From positions 1-64,000 of the forward strand of contig CALJGU010000050.1 of the NCBI GenBank assembly GCA_938075565.1: a DNA stretch of 64,000 bases, given 5' to 3'. Numbering within the stretch: the first letter of the stretch is position 1; each line of letters begins with the position of its first letter. The notes under the pieces are model-generated. The model had not been told where the DNA came from and ran no database searches. It worked only from the letters and a program-made list of their open reading frames with translations. The translations under genes were made by a program, and so were the position numbers. This document shows, piece after piece, positions 28,445 to 37,641 of this stretch. This DNA comes from an uncultured Opitutales bacterium (GTDB taxonomy: Bacteria > Verrucomicrobiota > Verrucomicrobiia > Opitutales > UBA2995).

Positions 28445-29233
28445 TCAGGCCCTCCTTCGACTCAACAACAGTACCAGAACGGTGCTGATGATAGATACTA
28501 AAATGATTAAGGTTGAAAGTGCATTCACGTCGGGGGTGACGCCACGCTTTACGGAAGAGAAAATAAGAATAGGCAAGGTAGTCGCCCCAGGACCTGCGGT
28601 GAAATAACTCACTACAAAGTCATCGATACTCAAGGTGAATGCAAGAGCTCCACCGGCCAGTACGCCTGGAAGTATCAGTGGCAACGTGATGTACCGAAAC
28701 TTCTGCCAATTGCTTGCTCCCAGGTCGTGGGCCGCTTCTTCGATGGAGGGATCCATACCTGCCATACGGGCACGTACGACGATGGCCACAAAAGGAACCT
28801 GGAAGGTGATATGAGCAATGATCATGGTTCCAAGCCCCAGTTGAAACAGTCCCAGCCTGCTATGCATCATTGAATAGAAGATGAGGATGGAAACAGCCAT
28901 GACGATTTCAGGCACTACCACCGGGAAATACATTAACCAGGAAAAGGTTTGTTTACCCGGGAATGAATAGCGCACCAAACCATAGCCGAGCATGGTTCCC
29001 AGTACAGTGGAAATCGCAGTACTGCTTAAGGCTAGAATGAGCGAGTTGGCAGCCGCATCCAACTTTTGGGAGGTGCTGAACAGTTTTCCATACCACTCCA
29101 AACTGAAGCCTGCCCAAGGTCCGCCGTACTTGGCGGAGTTAAAAGAATAAATGACCACGGCCACAATGGGCGCGTAGAGAAATACATAAATCAGAATGGC
29201 TACTACCCAGGACCAGGGACGATTGCGATTCAT
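28445..29233 (-). CDS. potC: Polyamine ABC transporter permease
   Basis: A 262-aa inner-membrane permease with about six transmembrane helices and the permease loop EEAAHDLGASNWQKFRYITLPLILPG that docks on the ATPase. ATG 29233 overlaps the potB stop by four bases (ATGA), indicating translational coupling; the track's upstream start lies inside potB. It is slightly shorter at the ends than the E. coli protein but complete. Confidence 0.94.
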   Translation of the reverse strand: MNRNRPWSWVVAILIYVFLYAPIVAVVIYSFNSAKYGGPWAGFSLEWYGKLFSTSQKLDAAANSLILALSSTAISTVLGTMLGYGLVRYSFPGKQTFSWLMYFPVVVPEIVMAVSILIFYSMMHSRLGLFQLGLGTMIIAHITFQVPFVAIVVRARMAGMDPSIEEAAHDLGASNWQKFRYITLPLILPGVLAGGALAFTLSIDDFVVSYFTAGPGATTLPILIFSSVKRGVTPDVNALSTLIILVSIISTVLVLLLSRRRA

Positions 29234-30150
29234 AGCATGCTCTCCCTTCCCTCTTCGCCAGCCGTCCGGGCAAACACCCACAGTCCGATCATTACGGTCA
29301 ACATGCCCAGGCAAGCGATCGCTGAACCAAACGGCCAGTCACGGCTTTGGCCAAACTGCATGCCAATGGCACTACCGAGTAACATGGTTTTGGATCCACC
29401 TAACAAATTGGGGATTACAAATTCTCCGGTGGCAGGAATAAATACCAGCAACATGCCCGCCGATAATCCTGGTTTGATTTGGGGTAAGAGCGCATGGCGA
29501 AAGACCCGCCAGCCATTCGCACCCAGGTCCTTGGCAGCATCGACTAACGACCAATCAACCTTTTCCACTGAGGCGTACAAAGGCAGGGCCAGGAAAGGCA
29601 GATAGTTGGCCGTCATGGCCAGGAACACAGCAAATGCGCTAGGGTACAACCCCTCCCCTGGTTCCAGGAATCCTAGAGCCACCGCCACTTTCGAAAACCA
29701 ACTATTGGATGACAGCAGGACCTGCCAAGCATAGGTCCGAATAAGCATGTTGGTCCAAAAAGGAATAAGCAGCAACATCAGCCCGAGTAGCTTTCGGTTT
29801 CGAGGAAGGCCGGCGATAAAGAAAGTCAAAGGCATGGCGGCCAACACACAGAACAACACCGTGCCACCAGCCATTAAAAAACTGCGCAAAATGATCTTGG
29901 GATACAACGGATCAAAGCCAAAGGATCCGAAACCAATGAAGCGTTTAAAATTCTCCAAGGTGAACTGCCATTCGATCTCTCCGTAGGTTCCCCGGCCACA
30001 AAAACTGATCAACAGAATGAAGACCAGTGGCACCAAGAGAAAGACGGTCACCCAACCAATGCCAGGACCGCTAATCAAGGCCGAGCGGATGAGCTCGCCT
30101 TTGGCCGTCAGTTGCTCGCCGAATTTGAACTTTCTATTCTTTCCCTGCAT
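29230..30150 (-). CDS. potB: Polyamine ABC transporter permease
   Basis: A 306-aa inner-membrane permease, partner of PotC. A cytoplasmic N-terminus of about 25 residues precedes the first helix (WVTVFLLVPLVFILLISF). The ATPase-docking loop reads VDAAKDLGANGWRVFRHALLPQIKPG, and IPFWTNMLIRTYAW is typical of PotB. The stop overlaps the potC start (ATGA). A 173-base spacer containing a palindromic repeat separates it from potA upstream. Confidence 0.94.
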   Translation of the reverse strand: MQGKNRKFKFGEQLTAKGELIRSALISGPGIGWVTVFLLVPLVFILLISFCGRGTYGEIEWQFTLENFKRFIGFGSFGFDPLYPKIILRSFLMAGGTVLFCVLAAMPLTFFIAGLPRNRKLLGLMLLLIPFWTNMLIRTYAWQVLLSSNSWFSKVAVALGFLEPGEGLYPSAFAVFLAMTANYLPFLALPLYASVEKVDWSLVDAAKDLGANGWRVFRHALLPQIKPGLSAGMLLVFIPATGEFVIPNLLGGSKTMLLGSAIGMQFGQSRDWPFGSAIACLGMLTVMIGLWVFARTAGEEGRESML

Positions 30151-30243
30151 GTCTCACGGAGTTGAGATGGGATTGCGCTTCATTAATGTGGCAATGGTGG
30201 TGACACCATTGAAAATCCATCAACAACCGACCATTCAAGCCGT

Positions 30244-30263
30244 CCATGGTCTCACGACCATGG
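30244..30263. repeat. Short palindrome CCATGGTC-TCAC-GACCATGG
   Basis: Second copy of the hairpin at 2442, in the potA-potB spacer. Compared with that copy, the fourth pair of the stem changes C-G to T-A, keeping the 8-bp stem. Flanks (GTCCA before, CTACATTT after) are shared. Confidence 0.75.
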
Positions 30264-30323
30264 CTACATTTTGAGCCCAACTTTAGAACAACTCTTGGCA
30301 TAGATTGGTGGATGAATCGCAGA

Positions 30324-31400
30324 TCAATCATCGAGAATAATCAATGCCTCAGGAGGCAAATACGCAGTCGCCTCAGTTCCAAGATTCAAACTGTGTTCCG
30401 GATGATGCCGATTCATGGCCACTGCCTGGAGCGGCTGATCACCATGGCTGAGATCGTAATGCGTTTCTGATCCTTTGTAGATCAATTGGTCGATGCACAC
30501 GGTACACTCGTTCTCACCGTTTTGGGTAGTTTTTGAAACGAGCCGTATCTTCTCCGGCCTGATGGCCAGGGTAAACTGATCGCGGCCAGGATGTTTAGCG
30601 GCCACTCGCAATGTCCCCAAAGCTGTTTCGACTAGCATGCCATTTCCATCGGACAACTTCACAGTTGCCTCAATCAAACTGCAGGTTCCCAGGAACTGGC
30701 TGACGAACCGTGTTTTTGGATTTTCGTAGAGCGATTCAGCATCACCCAATTGCTCGATCCTTCCATCGCACATGACAGCGATGCGATCACTCAAGACCAG
30801 GGCCTCTTCCTGATCGTGGGTGACGTAGATAAAAGTGATACCCAAATTGCGTTGCAGGTTTAGCAACTCAACTTGCAGCTGTTTTCTAAGCTTCAGATCG
30901 AGAGCGGCAAGAGGCTCATCCAGCAGGAGCAATTTCGGTTCATTCACGACTGCCCGAGCCAAAGCGACCCGTTGTCTCTGACCACCGGAAAGTTGGTTGG
31001 GTTTTCGATCGGCGAGGTCCTCGATTTCGACCAAGGCCATCACACGATTCACCCGCTCATCGGTCTCCTGTTGAGACACTTTTTTCATCTTCAATCCGAA
31101 CGCGATATTCTGCCGCACGTTGAAATGAGGAAACAAGGCATAGGATTGAAAGACCATATTCACCGGTCGCTGAAAAGCGGGAATATCCTTGGTATCCTCT
31201 CCTCCGATACACACCGTTCCCTCATCGTTATATTCAAGCCCGGCAATAATCCGCAAGAGTGTGGTCTTCCCACAACCGGATGGACCTAATAAGGAAAAGA
31301 ACTCGCCCTGCTTAATCGTTAGACTGACCCCATCCAAGGCAACGGTTTCACCGAAGCGCCGGCTTACGTTTGTTATTTCAATATCAGAGTCTTCTACCAT
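30324..31400 (-). CDS. potA: Polyamine ABC transporter ATPase
   Basis: A 358-aa ATPase powering polyamine import. Walker A GPSGCGKTT near residue 39, Q-loop FQSYALFPH, signature LSGGQRQRVALARA, Walker B LLLLDEPLAALD, H-loop THDQEEAL, and a C-terminal TOBE regulatory domain (about 285-355). It is first in the operon. Its 5' region (31401-31601) contains an AGGTCT/AGACCT inverted repeat and a CCCGTTAC block loosely like the leader motif at 17396 and 26184. Confidence 0.95.
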   Translation of the reverse strand: MVEDSDIEITNVSRRFGETVALDGVSLTIKQGEFFSLLGPSGCGKTTLLRIIAGLEYNDEGTVCIGGEDTKDIPAFQRPVNMVFQSYALFPHFNVRQNIAFGLKMKKVSQQETDERVNRVMALVEIEDLADRKPNQLSGGQRQRVALARAVVNEPKLLLLDEPLAALDLKLRKQLQVELLNLQRNLGITFIYVTHDQEEALVLSDRIAVMCDGRIEQLGDAESLYENPKTRFVSQFLGTCSLIEATVKLSDGNGMLVETALGTLRVAAKHPGRDQFTLAIRPEKIRLVSKTTQNGENECTVCIDQLIYKGSETHYDLSHGDQPLQAVAMNRHHPEHSLNLGTEATAYLPPEALIILDD

Positions 31401-31601
31401 AGAGAGTTAAAAGGATTCAGGTCTTTTGCTGTAACGGGAGACCTCGGGGAACAAAGCCAATTGAAACAAAACCGAGTGGAGCTTAAAAGGAGAATTTTCA
31501 AAAAGTGTAACCCGTAAAACGCAGTAAATATTCTACCCATGCGCCGAAACAGAAGACGGTGAAACGTAATTGAATTAGGGATACTCGATTCCAGGAGAGA
31601 A

Positions 31602-34005
31602 TTACAAATTATCACTGTCATCTTTCTCCTCCCAAGGTAGACCTTGATCCACCCAGGCTTTGAGGAGTTCAACTTCGTCACTGGAAAGGGCTTCGTATTT
31701 CTCACGTTTAAAAAGGGGAGGCATTTCCAGGTCCTCGAGCTGATCGCTCACCATCCAGATGAGATCACTGTCGGCGGCTTGACCGATGATGGCTACGGGA
31801 TCGAAGGATTGACCTCCCGTGAGGAAGCTTTCGCGTTTATCGATGTTAAAGCCGCCTTTGATCTTTTTCAAATCGGACCCGTGGCAACCGGTACAAGAAC
31901 GCTCAAAGATGGGGCGAATATCGCGATGATAATCGAATGGAGGAGCATCCGCTGAGGAACCTTCCATTATCTGAGCAACTTTCACTTTCTTGGCGTAGTT
32001 TTCAGGAACTTCCATAACCATCCAATCGGTCGATTCAGTCTCACCCACTTCCGGTTGGGTTAAGAGGAGAGCCATCGCGGCCCATGAAGTTCCACCGGCA
32101 GATATCCACTGATCTTTGCCGTGAGGGAAACCACTTTCGAAGCGGGGTTGAAAGGGCCAGGACCGGCTTTTCACAAACCACGACCCGTCTTCAAATTGCG
32201 TGCGTAGTAAACAGCGGACACCGTTCTGAAATGCTTCGTGTGAAGTTTTGATTCCCCCCTCCGCATTGAGTGTATAGAGCGCCAACCCAGTTGCCCAGGC
32301 ATCGCTGGGATTGCCTTCGACCTGGGTCCAACCACCATCGGTCTGCTGCTGAGCTAATATTGCTTTCACGTAGGGGCGCAGCCGTGACGTGAGTTCCCCT
32401 GCCCATCCAAGGCCGAGTAATTGATGGAGCTCCTGATTGAGGTTCATCGGTTCGGCTTTGTGTAAATATTTTCGGGCGTTGCTGAGGACTTCTTTCGTTT
32501 GGGAGCGAAGCGCCGGAACCGGATACGCCTGTATACCTCCCACCGCAAACGTAACCCCCAGGATCGGTCCGTCTTCCATGGGTGGGCGATATTCGTTAGA
32601 GGACGAGGATCCGTCCGGGTATTGTGCCGCGATCAGATAACGAGCCATGGCCTCAGTCAATTCATCGGCAGGATACTTTGAGGCGGCAAGCCCCATGAGG
32701 CCGTATCCAACCACGATGGGTGCATCCGGCTGAGGAGGAATCATTTCATAGGCCTTGGCGATATCATCATCATTCGTCCAATAGCGGACATGATCCTGTG
32801 TCTGGCGAGCAATGGATGTTTTATCCACTTCGAAGCCGCGATCGATAGCCATGTTGAAAGCTACGACTGGCAAGGTTTCCTGGTGACAGGAAACACACTT
32901 CTGCTCTTGAACGACACCGCTATTAAGGAATCCATCCGAGTTGATCTGTAGCAAATCAACAGCCCGAGTTATCGAGTCCCGGATAATTGGATTGAGATCC
33001 TCGCCGAACGCCGGAAGCGGATGGTCCGGGATGATCTTATTCTTTTTGGCTTTAGTACCCGCTTGACCACCGGCCTCCAACAATACGGTTTCCAAGGCTT
33101 TGTTGTTTCGATCACGTGCCCAATCCAACGCTGTCTCACCGAGAACACTCATAGTGTTTGGATCCACACCTTTCTCAATCAGCAGCTTTGCCACGGAGGC
33201 TTCATCCGTTTCGTTGTAGGCAGCCCAAAGCATAACGGGAGTTTCATGCTGACCAAATGGAGATCGAGCCTCCAGGTTCGCACCATGCTCGATAAGCAGC
33301 TTAGAGATGTCAGGCCATTGTCCGTAGAGAGATGCGATAAGAGCGTTTCCGAAAAAGGGATCAAAACCATCCACATCAGCCCCCACCTCAAGCAAGCGTT
33401 CAACGATCGCTTTATGGCCTTTCGATGCCGGCTTAATCACATCCACGGGTTTTACTCCCTTTTCCAAAAACAGATTCACCTGTTCCAAATCCCCATTCCA
33501 GGCAGCCACTCCCACGAGGGACGATTGAAAGAATTCATTGGTCAGAGCTTCGACTTTCACCGTCGTCTCCGCTCCATGCTCTAATAGCAGTTTTACCACC
33601 TTGGTGGAGTCAGGCCTTATCACCGCCGCCATCAGAGGCGTGATTAACATCCGCACCTTTTTTCAAGAGCGCTTTGACCGACTGGATGTTGCCGATGGCG
33701 TAAATGAGCGGAGTGGCTCCAGCATCATTGAGTGCATCCACTTCGGCACCTCGTTTGAGGATTTCTTTCACAAGCCTCGCATCGCCATTCAGGGCAGCCC
33801 AATGGAGAGCCGTATTTCCAAGCTCATCTCGAACGTCCAAGTCGACTTCTTGTTTCAACAAGGAGCGAAGAGTTCGGGAATTACCCGCGTGCACAGCATC
33901 GACCAAGGCCTGAGCTTGCACAATCGAGTAAGCAGAAATCGACAGTAGAGAAAGGAAGATCCAGAAAGAAAACCGGACCCGAGATGGGGTATAAAATTCG
34001 GACAT
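31602..34005 (-). pseudogene. Ankyrin / squalene-cyclase-like / cytochrome c protein, frameshifted
   Basis: Two overlapping ORFs in different frames make one gene. The first (ATG 34005) gives a signal peptide (LSLLSISAYSIVQAQA) and ankyrin repeats (GNTALHWAALNGDARLV) up to KKGADVN. The second resumes at TPLMAAVIRPDS with further ankyrin repeats, a heme motif CVSCH, squalene-cyclase-like repeats with QTDGGW and FEDGSW, and a C-terminal PVC cytochrome domain with CTGCH and PPLFKREKYEALS. The switch is near 33638-33648, in the middle of an ankyrin repeat. The usual D-x-G-x between VN and TPL is missing, so a deletion of about 20 bases is likelier than a one-base error. Restored length is about 800 aa; periplasmic. 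Confidence 0.75.
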
Positions 34006-34046
34006 AAAACGTAGGGATCGTTGATTAGGGGAATGGAGTTAAAGAA

Positions 34047-35006
34047 TTAGCCTATCCTTTTCAGGATTTGATCTTTGCCATCCTTCGGGTGGATAGTGAG
34101 ACCGTTTACTTTTCCGCTTTTAGTCGCATCAAAAGAAACCTGTTTCCCATCGCTGCTGGCACCGAAGGTAAATCGTCCGTTTGCCAGAGGTCGGATTTCA
34201 ACCTTGGGGAAATGTTCGTCTATTTCGACAAACAGTTGGTGACCATTTCGAGTGACCGTGTAGGTCCGTTCGGTCTTTTTCGTCTTTAGGAGATATTGAC
34301 CGACATAGGTATCCAATACCTCATGATCGACAGCTGAGGGCACCTTCTTTCAGTGAAGGTTGAGGCTGAATATATTTCTCCTGCCCTCTTTGGGAACCAC
34401 CGTCAAACGCTCCTGTTCTTCCACCGACAGGTTGCTAAAAAGAATATCTGGCTAGTTGAGCGGCTCGCCGGGGAAGTAGCACTGAGTAATCAACTCATGA
34501 TACCCCCGCATGGTAATCTTGAAATGAATGTGCGGTGCCCGGTAGCCCGCGTCTTCATCGGGTTCGCCTCCGTCGAGGAAGGCTAATGGATAAGGAGCCG
34601 GCTTGATGGTTTTGAAACCGTAGTTACCTTTGTCATCGCTGACCGTTTACCCGAAGCTCTGGAAGTTGGGGTCCAAGGGAGCCGGGTTCTTGTCCTACAC
34701 ATGATTGTAGCGACCGGCTGCGTTGGCCTGCCAGATTTCAATAAATACGCCCGGGACCGGGTTGCAGTCCTCGTCGAGGATCTTGCCGCGAATCCGAATA
34801 ACTTCACCCTTGGCTCGTTCGGTATGGCCCTTGAGCATGGTGAGGTCCAAGTCCTTATCGTCCTGTTCATGGACGGGATAAAATGGTCCCATGACCTGAT
34901 CGGCAGAAACACCACAGGCTGCTTTGTCGCCCGCCATGGCGATATTGCCAGTTACGGTCCCAGCGGTAGCGCCCAGTCCAAGCTGGAGCATCGTACGACG
35001 ATTCAT
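34047..35006 (-). pseudogene. Intradiol dioxygenase-like gene with four in-frame stops
   Basis: One reading frame from ATG 35006 (RR-type export signal MNRRTMLQLGLGATAG) to TAA 34047-34049 keeps coding sense throughout but is cut by TAG 34695-34697, TAA 34647-34649, TAG 34452-34454 and TGA 34350-34352. Between stops it reads as an intradiol ring-cleavage dioxygenase of the protocatechuate type: GPFYPV, GKILDEDCNPVPGVFIEIWQA, NPAPLDPNFQSFG, YRAPHIHFKI, YFPGEPLN. It ends in a DUF3471-like domain (ORF 34047-34343, GTG start). Tyr and His iron-ligand regions are still present. No indel is seen over 960 bases. The TGA could instead be the true end of the dioxygenase. Confidence 0.78.
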
Positions 35007-35665
35007 TTTTTTAGGAGATCACATAGGGAAACCTTTCTTGCTTGTTGAATGGTGAAGAAAGCAACGGGACTCGAGCATCCCTGTTGCAGAAAAGAATATT
35101 GCCCATTATGGCCGAGGCAATCCCGGACTTCAGGAAGCGTAAAAATGTGCGGTTCATAGAGAGATATAGAATGCCTATATCTACTCATGCGCCGTTCGGG
35201 TGATTTGAGGGTCAATTATTTTCAATTATTCGTGACGAAAGAAAAAAAGTTAAGCACGAAGGAACACGAAGCTATACAACTGCAGCGTACAGCGTAATTT
35301 TTTAAACCGCTAATCTTCGCTAGTTTAAAGCTTAATTGGTACACACCGTAAATAATACAAATACAAATCCGATGTTAGGATGGTAGCTTGTGCCAACCCA
35401 AAAGAATATCGGATTCCTTTGGGATGACAGCAAAGTGCTTTGTACGCAAACGACACCAATACATCAGCCCCACCTCTCCATTAATGGCTTCAGGAAAATA
35501 TGATTCTGTATCCATTATTCTGTTAAGAAAATAGACAGAATCATGAATTACAAAATCTTAGTGTTGGATTTGTCATCCAAGTCAAAATGGTGAATCAGGA
35601 ACAGGCTTCCTAAGCTAGGTAAGTCGTGGGAAAAACACAGGCAAGATACCTGTGCTACTCTAATT
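35007..35665. other. Intergenic spacer, repeat-bearing
   Basis: A 659-base spacer with no convincing gene. It carries GCACGAAGGAACACGAAG near 35253, shared with 4512. It also has an inverted repeat ATGATTCTGT / ACAGAATCAT at 35500-35544 with a 25-base loop, and at its end a palindromic ACAGGCAAGATACCTGT element. The 70-aa ORF at 35003-35215 has no domain or signal and is not called. Confidence 0.6.
35637..35661. repeat. ACAGGCAAGATACCTGTGCTACTCT element
   Basis: Single copy of the family seen at 24375, 41009 and 56974, with one change (G to A) in the right arm. It ends five bases from the stop of the spermidine synthase-like gene. Confidence 0.8.
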
Positions 35666-36343
35666 CTAAGCCAAGCGATCGCCAATATACAACATATAAG
35701 CGGCACGCTTGGCGCGTTCGTGGACTTTGGCTGGAACGGCCTTTACCTTAAATCCTACGCGGCCAAAGCGTGGTTCAAACATGGGTTCGGGACCGGCTGA
35801 CCAGAAGATGACTCGACCTTTAGGTTTCAAGGCAGAGCGAATGGCTCTGAGTCCAGTATTTGAATACAAAGAGAAATTATCTTTTGCCACCTGGGCAACG
35901 GGGCCATTATCGACGTCCAGCATGATGGCATCGTAGGTTCCCGGCTTTGCTTTGCGGATCAGCTTACTGGCATTCTGAATACGGATTTCCACCCGGGCAT
36001 GATCTACCAGCGCACCGTTGAGGGATTGCATATGCTCCCGATTCCACTCCTCCATCTTCGGCAATAATTCAGCCACTTCGACGATCGTCTTATCATTCGA
36101 AAATTTAAGCGCTGTCCGAAGTGTACATCCTAGGCCGAGCCCTCCGACCAGAACCCGGGACTCTTTTTCAGGATTGAGTCGTTCAACTCCCAACTGCCCC
36201 AGCAACTCTTCAGAGGTGCTTGCCCTGGAATGCATGATCTCTGCACCATCCAAGCTGATAGAGTAATCACCATCGTGCTCAAAGAGAGACATCGTGCCTC
36301 CATCAGGTGTTATTGTTTCGTCTAGTTTGATGTGCGGTTTCAA
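35666..36343 (-). CDS. Spermidine synthase-like methyltransferase-fold protein
   Basis: A 225-aa protein of the spermine/spermidine synthase superfamily. The SAM/dcSAM-binding loop reads VLVGGLGLGCTLRTAL near residue 65, then VEVAELLPKMEEWN, and YDAIMLDVDNGP around 135-147 where true synthases have a catalytic Asp. It is shorter than canonical SpeE and lacks the N-terminal beta domain, so another aminopropyl or methyl transfer is possible. Its ATG overlaps the stop of the CPBP protease gene by four bases, so the two are translationally coupled. Confidence 0.8.
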   Translation of the reverse strand: MKPHIKLDETITPDGGTMSLFEHDGDYSISLDGAEIMHSRASTSEELLGQLGVERLNPEKESRVLVGGLGLGCTLRTALKFSNDKTIVEVAELLPKMEEWNREHMQSLNGALVDHARVEIRIQNASKLIRKAKPGTYDAIMLDVDNGPVAQVAKDNFSLYSNTGLRAIRSALKPKGRVIFWSAGPEPMFEPRFGRVGFKVKAVPAKVHERAKRAAYMLYIGDRLA

Positions 36344-37095
36344 GAGAGTAGTAGATAGAAAATGGTATAATTCATACCGAGGTTATAAAATGAATGCCCA
36401 ATGATCGCCGGAAGAATCGATTGGTATTTTATCCGAAGCCAGCTAAAACCCAAACTTGTCACGATCATCAACACCCACCGGAGGAATCCAGAGATCCAAA
36501 ACACCTTCAAACCTTCCTCCCCGAGAGCAATTCCATGATGGAATAAATGCACAGTGGCAAAGAGGAAGGCACTGACACCCACACCCCAAATGAGGCCCCA
36601 GCGATCTTGAACCACTCGCTGAATGCAGCCGCGAAACAATATCTCCTCCCCAATGGGTGAAAAGATCATGGCAGGGATGGTGAACATCCAAAACAGTTTA
36701 TTCCTCGGCATTTGCAGGACTCGTTCGTCCTGAAGGAAAGTGGCCGCCACAGATTGAAACCAATGCTGATCCGAATCGTCATAAAACAGAATTCCGATCC
36801 AGTAGCAGACGAGAGCTAACATCAACCCGAGCAACGGGGCCGATATGCCCCAACCAAATCCTTTGGGCAAGGTCAGCCCGATGTCGCTCCTGCCTTGATG
36901 GGTTAGAAAAAGTAAAGGGACAAACCACATTAGCAGAAAACCTAGCATGGTCATCTGCCCGGGCCCTCCAACAATGGTTCCGTAAGCCCGGAAGAGTGTC
37001 AGGATGAGTAACACGATGCCGAGAAGGATTAACCCGTTCGGACAAATCTTTCGCCAGAGAGGGCGTATCTGTATATCAGAATCTTTCAGGCTCAT
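36340..37095 (-). CDS. CPBP family intramembrane metalloprotease
   Basis: A 251-aa integral membrane protein with about seven hydrophobic helices and the CAAX-protease/bacteriocin-processing motif GEEILFRG followed by FATVHLFHH and GHSFYNLG, which supply the Glu and His metal ligands. Family members cleave prenylated or bacteriocin-like peptides or act in immunity; the target here is unknown. Coupled to the spermidine synthase-like gene through an ATGA overlap. Confidence 0.88.
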   Translation of the reverse strand: MSLKDSDIQIRPLWRKICPNGLILLGIVLLILTLFRAYGTIVGGPGQMTMLGFLLMWFVPLLFLTHQGRSDIGLTLPKGFGWGISAPLLGLMLALVCYWIGILFYDDSDQHWFQSVAATFLQDERVLQMPRNKLFWMFTIPAMIFSPIGEEILFRGCIQRVVQDRWGLIWGVGVSAFLFATVHLFHHGIALGEEGLKVFWISGFLRWVLMIVTSLGFSWLRIKYQSILPAIIGHSFYNLGMNYTIFYLLLS

Positions 37096-37126
37096 TTCTT
37101 AATTACTAAGTTTCATGCCGTCCAAG

Positions 37127-37567
37127 TTAGTTAAACTTTTTCATGAACTGAACCACCCGAAAGGTTTCCTTAAAGTCGTTTGCCTGGTGAAACTTAATGG
37201 CCTCGGCATTATGCAACTCCGCATCGGACCCCATTTCTGTGCAGCCCTGGTCTTTCATCCACTGCATCGCGGCTTCCATCAATTGCTTTGAAAGACCATG
37301 ACTCCGATACTCCGGGAAGAAACAGACACCTTCCATGTATCCAACGGGAGACGACAAGCAGCCATCGACAACATTGCGTAAAGAAGCCTCGAGGAAGCCC
37401 GCGACCTTGGAATTCTCTTCTATAAGGAAACAAACTTTATCGGAGTCACGGAGCCAAATGTTGATATCCTCCTCATGAACCGCTTCAGGACAACCATCAT
37501 AGACAATTCCTCTCAATGCTTTCCAAACATCACGATCATATTCTGTAGCAATGCGAATCACATTCAC
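37127..37567 (-). CDS. GNAT acetyltransferase resembling AAC(6')
   Basis: A 146-aa GNAT N-acetyltransferase. The acetyl-CoA-binding loop is PEYRSHGLSKQL, preceded by the YMEGVCFF strand. The DGCLSSPVGYMEG and GSDAELHNAEAIKFHQANDF segments closely resemble aminoglycoside 6'-N-acetyltransferases of the AAC(6')-I group. Chromosomal proteins of this type often have other natural substrates, so resistance should not be assumed. Divergent from the propeller/HEAT lipoprotein gene. Confidence 0.82.
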   Translation of the reverse strand: MNVIRIATEYDRDVWKALRGIVYDGCPEAVHEEDINIWLRDSDKVCFLIEENSKVAGFLEASLRNVVDGCLSSPVGYMEGVCFFPEYRSHGLSKQLMEAAMQWMKDQGCTEMGSDAELHNAEAIKFHQANDFKETFRVVQFMKKFN

Positions 37568-37641
37568 AAAATCGCGACATCTGTTTTACTGCGCAAGATA
37601 TTAACTTGCAGAGCACTCACGAAATTCCATCTTTCAACCCC

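Noticed and set aside
29066-29605. 179-aa plus-strand ORF over potB/potC
   Set aside because: Crosses two real, translationally coupled genes in antisense.
33021-33584. 187-aa plus-strand ORF
   Set aside because: Antisense to the ankyrin-repeat region; its length reflects low stop density there.
34583-34915. 110-aa ORF in the dioxygenase region
   Set aside because: Different frame from the recognisable dioxygenase sequence and with unrelated, Arg/Ser/Thr-rich composition; a shadow.
34047-35006. Stop-codon reassignment or selenocysteine/pyrrolysine as explanation of the four stops
   Set aside because: All three stop codons appear in this frame, and the same codons end normal genes throughout the window.
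35003-35215. 70-aa minus ORF upstream of the dioxygenase pseudogene
   Set aside because: No signal peptide, domain or ribosome site; overlaps the dioxygenase start.
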